This document shows, piece after piece, positions 24,648-32,147 of a stretch of DNA of 64,000 nt. The first letter of the stretch is position 1; every line of letters begins with the position of its first letter. This stretch comes from JAVKBW01 sp040222995 (GTDB lineage Bacteria; Pseudomonadota; Alphaproteobacteria; UBA8366; Aestuariispiraceae): contig JAVKBW010000046.1 of NCBI GenBank assembly GCA_040222995.1, positions 62,001 through 126,000 of the forward strand. Direction: 5' to 3'. Under the pieces are notes generated by a model, which saw only the letters and a program-made list of their open reading frames with translations, was not told where the DNA came from and ran no database searches. A program made the position numbers and the translations under genes.

Positions 24648-25337
24648 TCAGTTCGGGCTGCGGGTCTCGATCAGCGCCCAGTTCGGGTCGCGGTCGCGGG
24701 TATTGCGCTCGAAGGTCCAGATGTCGGTCACCGTCACCACTTCGTTCGGATTGCCTTCAATGACCTGGCCGTCGGCGTCGTACAGGGCGTCGACCTGCTG
24801 CGAGACGAATTTGACGGTCACCCGGGCATTGCTGTCTTCCATGCCGGCTTCGATGATTTCGGCGGAATCGATACCGACAAGGGTTTCCTCCAGCCGCTGG
24901 TTGGCCGCCTCGCGCGCCTGGATGGCGTTGTAGAAATTGTCGTAGACATCGTCGTTCAGCAGGTTCCGCAGGGTTTTCACATCGCCCTGCGAGAACGAAT
25001 CCAGCACCATTTCAAAGGCAACCTTGGCGCCATCGAGAAACTGGTCGGGGTCGAACATCGGATCGGCGAGCTTGATCTGCGTCAGACCCGGACCAAGCGG
25101 CCCTTCGAGCATTTCATCGTCGATCGGTTTCGGTTCCGGCCGTGATTTGGGAAGCTGCACGACGGTATCGTCGTCGTCGTCCTCCGGCCCGTCGGACTTG
25201 TCGCTCCGGGCGCCGTAGACCTCGGTCGGATTCTGATGGCCGGTGCGCTTGCCGAGCACCGTGCCTAGTCGATAGATCAGAAACAACGCAACGCCGGCGA
25301 AGATTAAAATATCCAAAATGCCGAACTGCTCACCCAT
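24648..25337 (-). CDS. Tim44/TimA family adaptor
   Basis: A 229-residue protein related to mitochondrial Tim44 and alphaproteobacterial TimA. An N-terminal membrane segment (LDILIFAGVALFLIYRLGTV) anchors it in the inner membrane. An acidic linker (GPEDDDDDTVVQLP) follows, then the Tim44-like alpha/beta domain from about 90 to the end (FDPDQFLDGAKVAFEMVLDSFSQGD; VTDIWTFERN). The role in bacteria is not settled; protein export or membrane protein quality control is suggested. AAGGA precedes the ATG. It heads the timA-mltA pair and is divergent from fxsA. Confidence 0.93.
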   Translation of the reverse strand: MGEQFGILDILIFAGVALFLIYRLGTVLGKRTGHQNPTEVYGARSDKSDGPEDDDDDTVVQLPKSRPEPKPIDDEMLEGPLGPGLTQIKLADPMFDPDQFLDGAKVAFEMVLDSFSQGDVKTLRNLLNDDVYDNFYNAIQAREAANQRLEETLVGIDSAEIIEAGMEDSNARVTVKFVSQQVDALYDADGQVIEGNPNEVVTVTDIWTFERNTRDRDPNWALIETRSPN

Positions 25338-25397
25338 CTCGTATCCTTGTTCTGCCTATGACGTGGTGACGAATTTCGAAAAAGCCACCAAATCCGC

Positions 25398-25458
25398 ACC
25401 TGTTTACAGGTAAATTCGTGAAAAAACCCTATCAGACAACATCCTGTCAGGTAAACGA
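25398..25458 (+). promoter_or_regulatory. Repeated palindromes in the timA-fxsA gap
   Basis: The 281-base divergent gap holds ACCTGT-TT-ACAGGT (25398-25411) followed by AAATTCG, and CCTG-T-CAGG about 45 bases further on followed by TAAACGAGGGGTAAATTCG. The shared CCTGt..CAGGTAAA core suggests two binding sites for one regulator or a control region for both directions. The regulator is unknown. Confidence 0.3.
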
Positions 25459-25618
25459 GGGGTAAATTCGGAAATTCCCTTAATCTTTCCCGCCGGAATG
25501 TCTTGTTCCGGAACCTCCCGATCCCTAGCTTATTCCCGTGACCGACAGTCCCGGCCGCCGTTTGCAGCATTGCCTCAATGTGGATGAGTAGATAGGCCGT
25601 AGACCTGAAAAGAGCAAG

Positions 25619-26179
25619 ATGCCGTTCCTTTTTCTTCTGTTCCTGGCCGTCCCGGTGGCCGAAATCGCCATTTTCATCCAGGTCGATTCCCTGATCGGGC
25701 TTTGGCCGACACTCGGCGGGATCGTTCTGACAGCCGTTATCGGCGCGGCCCTTGTGCGCGCCCAGGGCCTCGCCGCGCTCGGCCGGGCCCAGGCGCAGAT
25801 CGAACGCAACGCCGTTCCGATCAACGAGGTTTTCACCGCCGCCTGCCTGCTGATCGCCGGCGCGATGCTGCTGACCCCCGGTTTTCTGACCGACACGATC
25901 GGTTTTCTGCTGCTGATCCCCGGCCTGCGCAACAGCATCGGCCGCGGCATGCTGGGCCTGCTGAAGCGCGGCGGCCGCTACACCACCTTCACCGCCGGGC
26001 CGGCAGGGCCGGGCGGACCCGGATTTCGCGGTCCGTACGGGCGCGGCGGCGGCGTGATCGACGGCGAATACGAAACCGTCGATCCGGGCCAGCCTGAAAA
26101 GCCGCACGGCAAGCCGGCCAACGATTCCGACCCGGACGCGCCGACTTCGTTGCCCCGAAAAGACGGGCCGGCCTCATGA
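25619..26179 (+). CDS. fxsA: FxsA family membrane protein
   Basis: A 186-residue inner-membrane protein. The conserved FxsA domain covers about 1-130: PFLFLLFLAVPVAEIAIFIQV, LGGIVLTAVIGAALVRAQGL, and a second hydrophobic pair (ACLLIAGAMLLTPGFLTDTI; FLLLIPGLRNSIGRGML). The C-terminal tail is Gly- and Pro-rich and soluble. In E. coli FxsA relieves F-plasmid exclusion of phage T7; its normal role is unknown. It is close to secB, as usual in alphaproteobacteria, but a phosphatase gene has come between. Its stop overlaps the next gene by ATGA. Confidence 0.92.
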   Translation: MPFLFLLFLAVPVAEIAIFIQVDSLIGLWPTLGGIVLTAVIGAALVRAQGLAALGRAQAQIERNAVPINEVFTAACLLIAGAMLLTPGFLTDTIGFLLLIPGLRNSIGRGMLGLLKRGGRYTTFTAGPAGPGGPGFRGPYGRGGGVIDGEYETVDPGQPEKPHGKPANDSDPDAPTSLPRKDGPAS

Positions 26180-26742
26180 TCATGATCCGGCACGGCCAGT
26201 CCGAGTTCAACGTCCTCTACGCGAAGACGCGGCAGGACCCACTGATCCGCGATCCGCATATCACCGAGCTGGGCAAGCGGCAGGCCGCCGAGGCGGTTAC
26301 CCACCTGAAGGAATTCCGTCTGAAACGCATTATCTCGTCGCCCTACAGCCGCACGCTGCAAACCGCCTCGATCATCGCCGACGCCCTGACCCTGCCGATT
26401 TCGGTCGATGCGCAGGTCGGCGAAATCGCCGCATCGGTGGGCGAGGTCGGCAGCCCGGTGTCGCATCTCAGCAAGACCTTCCATCATGTCGATTTCGGCG
26501 ATCTGCCGGAAACCTGGTGGCCGGAAGCGGAAGAGCCGGACCATCTTCATGCGCGGGCGCAGGGATTTCGCGAGAAAATCCGCGCCATTGAGGACTGGTC
26601 GGAAGTGCTGGTCGTAACCCACTGGGGGTTCATCCGCAGCATGACCGGCCATGACATGGCCAATTGCGGTATCGTCCGGCTCGACCCGCATGCCGACCAT
26701 CCGGGCGGGGGCGAGGTTGTCGCCGGCCCGCTTTCATGCTAG
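26176..26742 (+). CDS. Histidine phosphatase family protein
   Basis: A 188-residue cytoplasmic protein of the phosphoglycerate mutase-like superfamily. The catalytic motif is IRHGQSEFN at the very N-terminus; the second Arg is in SSPYSRTLQTA, and the second catalytic His is in VVTHWGFIRSM. The arrangement fits a small-molecule or protein phosphatase and not a glycolytic mutase; the substrate cannot be told from the sequence. It overlaps fxsA by four bases and lies 81 bases before secB, so it is part of the fxsA unit. An in-frame Met two codons on is an alternative start. Confidence 0.88.
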   Translation: MIMIRHGQSEFNVLYAKTRQDPLIRDPHITELGKRQAAEAVTHLKEFRLKRIISSPYSRTLQTASIIADALTLPISVDAQVGEIAASVGEVGSPVSHLSKTFHHVDFGDLPETWWPEAEEPDHLHARAQGFREKIRAIEDWSEVLVVTHWGFIRSMTGHDMANCGIVRLDPHADHPGGGEVVAGPLSC

Positions 26743-26823
26743 CCGAACTGCAATTCTTTCACGCCGGCCCTGCGGGAAACCTGCGGAGAACCGGCGCAAG
26801 CCCCTGCCAAGGAAAGCGGAACC

Positions 26824-27357
26824 ATGAGTGATAGCGAAAAGCCGGATGCCGGAACCGGCGCTGAAGCGCGCAAGACCAAACCGACGGTGCGGCCCGTGAA
26901 GATTCTGAGCCAGTACACCAAGGACCTGTCGTTCGAAAACAAATTGCCGGCGGGCCGGACGCTCGCCCCGACGGCGCAGGCCGACCTTAAGGCCAAGATC
27001 GATGTGACGGCGACCCTGCTGGGCGAGCACCGGTTCGAGGTCTGTTTGCACATTGAAGCCGAAGCGACATCCTCCGGCCAGCCGATCTATCTGGTCGAAC
27101 TCGTCTATGCGGCGGCGGTCGAGCTGACCGATGTGCCGGAAGACCAGGTCGAACCGCTTCTGTTCATCGAGGTTCCCCGGTTTATCTTCCCGTTCGTCCG
27201 GTCGATGGTCGCCACCGTGACCCGCGACGGCGGCTTCCCTGGCATGATGAGCGAAACCGTCGATTTCGTCGAAATGTACAAGCGCCGCCTGATCGCCCGC
27301 CAGAAACAGCAGCAGGCAGCCAGCGCGACAACCGACGCGCCCCCGACCACGCACTGA
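26824..27357 (+). CDS. secB: Protein-export chaperone SecB
   Basis: A 177-residue SecB. It keeps preproteins unfolded and hands them to SecA. The start of the fold reads ILSQYTKDLSFENKLPAG, followed by AKIDVTATLLGEHRFEV, IYLVELVYAAAVEL and the conserved RFIFPFVRSMVATVTRDGGFP. The tail is variable and polar. A ribosome-binding site (AAGGAAAG) precedes the ATG. It converges on the MOSC gene with eight bases between the stops. Confidence 0.96.
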   Translation: MSDSEKPDAGTGAEARKTKPTVRPVKILSQYTKDLSFENKLPAGRTLAPTAQADLKAKIDVTATLLGEHRFEVCLHIEAEATSSGQPIYLVELVYAAAVELTDVPEDQVEPLLFIEVPRFIFPFVRSMVATVTRDGGFPGMMSETVDFVEMYKRRLIARQKQQQAASATTDAPPTTH

Positions 27358-27365
27358 CCGGCCGG

Positions 27366-27827
27366 TCAGGCCGGGCGGATGTCATCGCCGGTGGCGATCG
27401 TGCCGGACTCGACGATCCGGCAGTTCAGCCCCGACCGGTGTTTCAACAGGGCGTAGACTCTTTTGCCGGTTACCCGTTCGAGATAGCGGCAGGGAATGTT
27501 CAGGCGGCCGCCGATCAGCGTCACCGACCCGACCCGGAACCGTCGACCGACCAGATGGTTCAGTGGCACGCCTTCGGTTGTCAGGTTTCTTCTGTGTTCA
27601 TGCGGCGGCAGGTCGATATCGTGATCCCGCGACAGCGCCTCCAGAGTCTCCGTTTCGAACAGGGTGACCTCGCGGATATCGGGATACGGCGAATACTTGC
27701 CTGTGCCCAAAGCGTAGCGGTCGCCGTCGATGCCGATGCCGGCGGTCAAGTTGGCTTCTTGCAGTTCCTGCATCTTTTCGCCGGCCGCTTTCGCGATATG
27801 GATATGCAGCAGTTTTCCTGTCCACAT
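27366..27827 (-). CDS. MOSC domain protein
   Basis: A 153-residue protein consisting of one MOSC domain, the C-terminal fold of molybdenum cofactor sulfurases that handles sulfur or binds Moco. Typical elements are GIGIDGDRYALGTGKYS, REVTLFETETLEAL, RRNLTTEGVPLNHLVGRRFRVG and the conserved Cys in NIPCRYLER. A cysteine-bound persulfide is expected from the family. It is the third gene of a minus-strand set (YciI-like, GST, MOSC) with 15 bases after the GST gene, so it is probably in one operon under the LysR regulator at 28924. Confidence 0.88.
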   Translation of the reverse strand: MWTGKLLHIHIAKAAGEKMQELQEANLTAGIGIDGDRYALGTGKYSPYPDIREVTLFETETLEALSRDHDIDLPPHEHRRNLTTEGVPLNHLVGRRFRVGSVTLIGGRLNIPCRYLERVTGKRVYALLKHRSGLNCRIVESGTIATGDDIRPA

Positions 27828-27842
27828 TCGGGTCTCCCTGGT

Positions 27843-28526
27843 TCAGGTGTCGGTCCAGCCCGCCATGTCGGCCTGAAGCTTTTCGATGAGAGACGCGATT
27901 TTCGGGCGCGCCGATGTCAGGTTGAAACACCGCCTGATGGCGGCAAAGCGGTCGGTTATATCGGTCGGCCGGTCCAGCCCGTAGGCCGCCCACAACGTCA
28001 GATGAAGATCGGCCAGCGAGAACCGGTCGCCCAGCGTATACGGGCCGTTTTCCTGCAGAAACCGGTCATACACCGACCAGCGGTCCAGCGCGGTTTCCCG
28101 CGCCCGGTTCCGGATGCCGTCGGCATGGGTCGGATCGGTCGAATACTGTACGGGCTTGAAGAACCGGCGGATCGCCGGCTGCAAATCGTTTGTCTGATAG
28201 AACAGCCGGCAGAAGAACAACCCCCGCAGCGGGTCACCCGGCGGCGGTAGCAGGCCGTCGCATCCATGGGTCTCGGCCAGAAAGATCATGATCGCGGCGG
28301 CCTCGTGCAGCACCGTCCCGTCCGGCGTCACCAGGGCCGGCATGAACCCCGCCGGATTCAGCGCCAGATAGGCCGGCTGCCGATGGTCGCCGCGCCTTTC
28401 GTCCATTTCGACAAGCGTGTAGGGCAGACCCGCTTCTTCCAGCACCATCTGCGGGCCAAGCGACCGTGTGACGCCGCCGCCATACAGGACATAGCCGCCG
28501 GTGTCAGGTTGTTGCGCGGTATCCAT
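27843..28526 (-). CDS. Glutathione S-transferase family protein
   Basis: A 227-residue cytosolic GST. The N-terminal thioredoxin-like domain (12-92) shows YVLYGGGVTRSLGPQMVLEEAG, the cis-proline motif AGFMPALVTPDG and the glutathione-binding HEAAAIMIFLAETHG. The helical C-terminal domain ends with the N-capping segment YTLGDRFSLADLHLTL. The substrate is unknown. It lies six bases downstream of the YciI-like gene and 15 upstream of the MOSC gene, so detoxification or modification of an electrophile by the three together is plausible but not shown. Confidence 0.9.
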   Translation of the reverse strand: MDTAQQPDTGGYVLYGGGVTRSLGPQMVLEEAGLPYTLVEMDERRGDHRQPAYLALNPAGFMPALVTPDGTVLHEAAAIMIFLAETHGCDGLLPPPGDPLRGLFFCRLFYQTNDLQPAIRRFFKPVQYSTDPTHADGIRNRARETALDRWSVYDRFLQENGPYTLGDRFSLADLHLTLWAAYGLDRPTDITDRFAAIRRCFNLTSARPKIASLIEKLQADMAGWTDT

Positions 28527-28532
28527 GCCGGG

Positions 28533-28832
28533 TCACAAACCGAACTTGCGCTGTCCGTCGGCGAAAACCTGCGTCCAGGCCAGAACCTGTACGGATTTAC
28601 GCAGACCCGTCGGCCAGAACGGATCCCGCTTGACCAGCGCATCGACGGCAGCGGCGTCTTCCGCCTCGACCAGCCAGATCCCGCCGGCGGCCGCGCCGTC
28701 GCGTGTTGTCAGCGGCCCGGCCGCACCAACATTTCCCGCCGCTTCCAGAAAACCGAGATGGTCCTGCATATGGGCATTCCTGATTTCGGGATCGGCATCG
28801 GGATTGTCTTCGAACAGCACGACATACTGCAT
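28533..28832 (-). CDS. YciI family protein
   Basis: A 99-residue single-domain dimeric ferredoxin-like protein of the YciI family. Landmarks are the opening QYVVLFEDNPDA, the helix with His in RNAHMQDHLGFLEAAG, AGPLTTRDG and the closing KRDPFWPTGL. The His-Asp pair of the family is present in modified form. Functions in the family range from chlorohydroquinone metabolism to unknown. AAGGAG stands eight bases before the ATG, and an AT-rich TATATTATAG sequence just upstream may be the -10 region of the YciI-GST-MOSC operon. Confidence 0.87.
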   Translation of the reverse strand: MQYVVLFEDNPDADPEIRNAHMQDHLGFLEAAGNVGAAGPLTTRDGAAAGGIWLVEAEDAAAVDALVKRDPFWPTGLRKSVQVLAWTQVFADGQRKFGL

Positions 28833-28878
28833 CCGGTTGCTCCTTCACTATAATATATGGGGCCACCCTATCCCTGTG

Positions 28879-28924
28879 TTATTGCAGATTGTACACGAAG
28901 CTTTGCAACATTAATCTGCAATAA
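28879..28924 (+). promoter_or_regulatory. LysR-type operator, perfect 12-bp inverted repeat
   Basis: TTATTGCAGATT (28879-28890) and AATCTGCAATAA (28913-28924) are exact inverted repeats 22 bases apart in the gap between the divergent YciI operon and the lysR gene. The right arm reaches the first base of the lysR start codon. Geometry and location fit binding by the adjacent LysR-type protein with autorepression. Confidence 0.7.
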
Positions 28925-29811
28925 TGCAGAACATAGACTGGAACGACCTGCGCTTTCTTCTGGCCGTGCAGCGCGGCCGCACGCTGACGGACGCCGCGCG
29001 CCGTCTCGGCGTCGACCTGACCACCGTGTCGCGCCGGCTTGCCCGGTTGCAGGACAGGTTGGGGCGGCGGCTGGTCGACCGGACGGGCGATGGCGGGTTG
29101 ACCCTGACCGAAGCGGGGGAGGCCGTCGCCCGGCAGGCCGCATTGATGGAACGCCTTGCCGGTCTGATCGATGGATCGACGGACCCGGATGCGGACCGGA
29201 TCGCCGGCACCGTGCGGCTGACCACGGTGCCGATTATAGCGAACCGGATTCTGATTCCGAAACTGGCCGGGCTGCTGCACCGGCACCCGGCGTTGCAGGT
29301 TGAAATTCTGCCGGACAGCCGCGACTACAGCCTGACCCGGCACGAGGCCGATCTCGCCCTGCGCCTCAGCCGCCCGAAAACCGGCGGCACGATGGTCAAG
29401 GCCAGCAAGGTCGCCACTTTGGCCTACGGGGTTTATGCGGCGGCCGCGTACGGAGAACCCGATACGCTGGGCTGGCTAACCTATGACGAGGCGATGGCGC
29501 ATGTGCCGCAGGCGCGCTGGATCGCCCGGTCGCAACGTGGCGAACACGGCGGCTTTTCCTCTTTGCGCGTTCGCGATGGCGATACCCTGTTTCAGGCGGT
29601 TGTCGCCGGGCTCGGGAAATCGCTGTTGCCGCTGGCCGTGGCCGATAGCGATGCAAGACTGGTCCGGCTGGACGATACCGGCGACGCAGGCGTGCTTGGC
29701 CGCGATGCCTGGCTGCTCGGCCATGCCGATCTGCTCGACCAGCCGCCGGTGCGCGCCGTCGCCGACTGGGTAACGGCAGTTATGCGGCATCCCGCGAAAA
29801 CCGATTTCTAG
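28924..29811 (+). CDS. LysR family transcriptional regulator
   Basis: A 295-residue LysR-type regulator. The winged helix-turn-helix (about 5-65) reads DLRFLLAVQRGRTLTDAARRLGVD in pattern, with TTVSRRLARLQDRLGRRLVDR following. An effector-binding domain of periplasmic-binding-protein type runs from about 90 to 290. It is divergent from the YciI-GST-MOSC operon, which it very probably controls, and the gap holds a perfect 12-bp inverted repeat. ATG 28924 has no clear ribosome-binding site and overlaps one arm of that repeat, which suggests strong autoregulation or a leaderless-like message. Confidence 0.92.
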   Translation: MQNIDWNDLRFLLAVQRGRTLTDAARRLGVDLTTVSRRLARLQDRLGRRLVDRTGDGGLTLTEAGEAVARQAALMERLAGLIDGSTDPDADRIAGTVRLTTVPIIANRILIPKLAGLLHRHPALQVEILPDSRDYSLTRHEADLALRLSRPKTGGTMVKASKVATLAYGVYAAAAYGEPDTLGWLTYDEAMAHVPQARWIARSQRGEHGGFSSLRVRDGDTLFQAVVAGLGKSLLPLAVADSDARLVRLDDTGDAGVLGRDAWLLGHADLLDQPPVRAVADWVTAVMRHPAKTDF

Positions 29812-29817
29812 AGCAGG

Positions 29818-30513
29818 TCAGGCCTGCAGCCAGAGCGGGTCATTCAGATTTTTCAGGAAGGCGGCATGGGCTGCTTTTTCCGCCTCGCTGGCGTGATGCG
29901 GACGGGGCGGGCGCACCGGCCGTTCGGCGATCATCGCGGCGCGGGACTGTTCGTCGCCGGGATCGGTATCCTCATCGGACGCGCCCAGAACAAGGCCCGG
30001 CTGTTTGCCGCCCAGCAGTTCAACATAGACTTCCGCCAGCAGTTCGGCATCCAGCAGCGCGCCGTGATGGGTGCGGGCGGAATTGTCGATCTCGAAGCGG
30101 CTGCACAGGGCGTCGAGATTGACCTGTGCGCCCGGAAACCGCCTTTTCGCCAGCGCCACGGTGTCGCGCGACCTTTCCATAGGCAGGACGGCGCGGCCGC
30201 ATAGCTCCAGCTCCGCGTTCAGGAACTTCATGTCGAATTCGGCATTGTGGATCACCAGTTGCGCCTCGCCGATGAACGCCATGAAATCGGTCACGATAGC
30301 GCCGAAGACGGGTTTGTCGGCCAGAAACGCCTCCGACAGGCCGTGGATGCGGAAGGCGTCATCCGGCATGTCGCGTTCCGGGTTGATGTACTGGTGGTAG
30401 GTGCGGCCCGTCGGCACCGTGTTCTGCAATTCGATGCAGCCGATTTCGACAATGCGGTGCCCGGCCTTCGGCGACAGGCCCGTTGTTTCGGTATCCAGAA
30501 CAACTTCACGCAT
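29818..30513 (-). CDS. dnaQ: DNA polymerase III epsilon subunit
   Basis: The 3'-5' proofreading exonuclease of the replicative polymerase, 231 residues. Exo I is VLDTETTGLSPKAGHRIVEIG, Exo II is LVIHNAEFDMKFLN, and Exo III-epsilon is RTHHGALLDAELLAEVY; the catalytic Asp, Glu, Asp, His and Asp are all present. The C-terminal tail contains the polymerase-binding region. In alphaproteobacteria dnaQ, coaE, aroE and maf sit together near the origin, as here. It is transcribed leftward, away from the ppsR-hemE gap. It is separated from coaE by 151 bases containing repeat remnants. Confidence 0.95.
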   Translation of the reverse strand: MREVVLDTETTGLSPKAGHRIVEIGCIELQNTVPTGRTYHQYINPERDMPDDAFRIHGLSEAFLADKPVFGAIVTDFMAFIGEAQLVIHNAEFDMKFLNAELELCGRAVLPMERSRDTVALAKRRFPGAQVNLDALCSRFEIDNSARTHHGALLDAELLAEVYVELLGGKQPGLVLGASDEDTDPGDEQSRAAMIAERPVRPPRPHHASEAEKAAHAAFLKNLNDPLWLQA

Positions 30514-30592
30514 GATGGTCTCCCTTCCGCCATATCACCGGATTCGGCCGCCAAGGGCAAAGGGGTTTTGGCTGAAAAAACCAACAAACGGC

Positions 30593-30679
30593 GAGTCCCG
30601 CACGTGATGCGCTGGTCGTTCTTGTTAAGGAACGCCGATTGCCAGACCTGATCCGGCATCTTCATCAGGATGAGGCGCG
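30593..30679 (+). repeat. Degenerate copies of the hairpin repeat
   Basis: GAGTCCCGCACGTGATGCG (30593 on) is a decayed copy of the CCCGCACTTGATGCGGG hairpin. A second copy at 30636-30679 (CGATTGCCAGACCTGATCC, then GGCATCTTCATCAGGATGA, then GGCGC) matches the first tandem unit at 47208. It overlaps the end of coaE. Confidence 0.75.
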
Positions 30680-31258
30680 CACCCGCCGCAGCAGGGCGGC
30701 GATGGCCCGGATTACCGGGCGCTTGCCGTTGCCGGTCTGGATGACCAGCGTGGCGCGGCGGCATTTTTCCCGGTCGGGCATCTGTTTCGCGCGGATCGAC
30801 TGCAACCGTTCCGGCGTCATGCCGGGGCGTTTCAGCACCCGCGCCGCCTGCACGAAGGGCGGGGCAACGACGACGACGATTTCGTCGCACAGGGCATCGC
30901 CGCCGGTTTCGAACAGCAGTGGAATATCCAGCACGCAGGCGGACAGCCTTCGCATGCGGCAGCGGGCGAGAAACCTGTCGCGTTCCGCGCGCACCGCCGG
31001 ATGGACGATGGCTTCCAACCGGGCAATGGCGTCGGGCTTGCCGAACACCATCGCGCCGAGTTTCTTTCTGTCGACCCGTCCGTTCGTGACCGCGCCGGGA
31101 AACGCGTCTTCCACCTGGCCGATGACGGCTGTGTTGTTCTGAAAAAGGTCGTGCACCACGGCGTCGGCATCCTGCACCGGCACGCCGAGCCGGCGGAAGA
31201 TCGTCGCCGCTGTCGATTTGCCCATGCCGATGGAACCGGTCAGCCCGACGACAATCAT
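30665..31258 (-). CDS. coaE: Dephospho-CoA kinase
   Basis: Last enzyme of coenzyme A synthesis, which phosphorylates the 3'-hydroxyl of dephospho-CoA; 197 residues, the normal length. The P-loop is GLTGSIGMGKST at the N-terminus, followed by FRRLGVPVQDADAVVHDLF and, further on, VLDIPLLFETGGD. The last residues and the TGA stop fall inside a dispersed repeat (30636-30679), so the natural C-terminus has been replaced by repeat sequence; the core fold is untouched. It lies downstream of aroE by 24 bases on the same strand. Confidence 0.94.
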   Translation of the reverse strand: MIVVGLTGSIGMGKSTAATIFRRLGVPVQDADAVVHDLFQNNTAVIGQVEDAFPGAVTNGRVDRKKLGAMVFGKPDAIARLEAIVHPAVRAERDRFLARCRMRRLSACVLDIPLLFETGGDALCDEIVVVVAPPFVQAARVLKRPGMTPERLQSIRAKQMPDREKCRRATLVIQTGNGKRPVIRAIAALLRRVRASS

Positions 31259-31282
31259 GCCCTTATTTCCCGAACTGGGTAA

Positions 31283-32116
31283 TCAACCTGCGAGAACCGC
31301 ATCGCGCAGCTCCTGATCGACCTCCGGCTCCCGTCCGAACCAGGCGGCGAAACCGGGGGCGGCCTGATGCAGCAGCATGCCCAATCCGTCGACTGTCTTG
31401 TTGCCCCGGCCTTCCGCCATTACCAGTAACGGGGTTTCAAGCGGCGAATAGACGATATCGGTCACCACCGCCGATGCCGGTAAGGTATCGAGACTGATAT
31501 CTAGCGGCGGCTGACCGCTCATTCCAAGACTTGTGGTGTTCACCAGCAGCGCCGCGCCATCCATTGCCTGTTCCACGGAATCGAACCCCATGGACTGTAT
31601 CGGCCCGCCGATTTCAGCGGCCACGCGCTCCGCCTTTTCAACCGTGCGGTTCACGAGGCGGATTTCCGGCACGCCGGTCTCGACCAAAGCGGCCAAAACC
31701 GCGCGCGACGCGCCGCCCGCACCGAGAACGACCGCCGGGCCGGCCGGGCCTTTCCAGCCTGAGTTGCTTGCAAGGTTGCGAAGGAAGCCGATGCCGTCGG
31801 TGTTCCAGCCGAACAGCGAGCCATCCTCTTCGACCCTGATCGTGTTGACCGCGCCGATTTTCTTCGCCTGTGGGTCGACCGTATCACACAGGCGGCAGGC
31901 TTCTTCCTTGTGCGGCACCGTGATGTTCACGCCGCGAAAGCCCATCACCGGCAGGGCGCGCAGGGCCTGTTCCAGCACCTCCGGCTTCACGGCCAGCGGC
32001 AGATATGCGCCGTCGATGCCATATCGGGCCAGCCAGTGGCCGTGCAGCGCGGGCGATTTCGAATGCGAGACCGGCCAGCCGAGAACGCCCGCGAGTTTTG
32101 TCGTGCCTGTCGTCAT
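31283..32116 (-). CDS. aroE: Shikimate dehydrogenase
   Basis: NADP-dependent reduction of 3-dehydroshikimate to shikimate in aromatic amino acid synthesis; 277 residues from the chosen start. Substrate-site motifs VSHSKSPALHGHWL and NITVPHKEEA (with the catalytic Lys) and GWNTDGIGF are present, then the Rossmann segment VVLGAGGASRAVLAAL and NRTVEKAERVA. ATG 32114-32116 is preceded by GGACGGAA; a TTG at 32158, inside maf, is the alternative. The gene order maf-aroE-coaE-dnaQ is conserved around alphaproteobacterial origins. Confidence 0.94.
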   Translation of the reverse strand: MTTGTTKLAGVLGWPVSHSKSPALHGHWLARYGIDGAYLPLAVKPEVLEQALRALPVMGFRGVNITVPHKEEACRLCDTVDPQAKKIGAVNTIRVEEDGSLFGWNTDGIGFLRNLASNSGWKGPAGPAVVLGAGGASRAVLAALVETGVPEIRLVNRTVEKAERVAAEIGGPIQSMGFDSVEQAMDGAALLVNTTSLGMSGQPPLDISLDTLPASAVVTDIVYSPLETPLLVMAEGRGNKTVDGLGMLLHQAAPGFAAWFGREPEVDQELRDAVLAG

Positions 32117-32147
32117 CGAAGTTCCGTCCGTTTTTCCGTTCGCGGTT

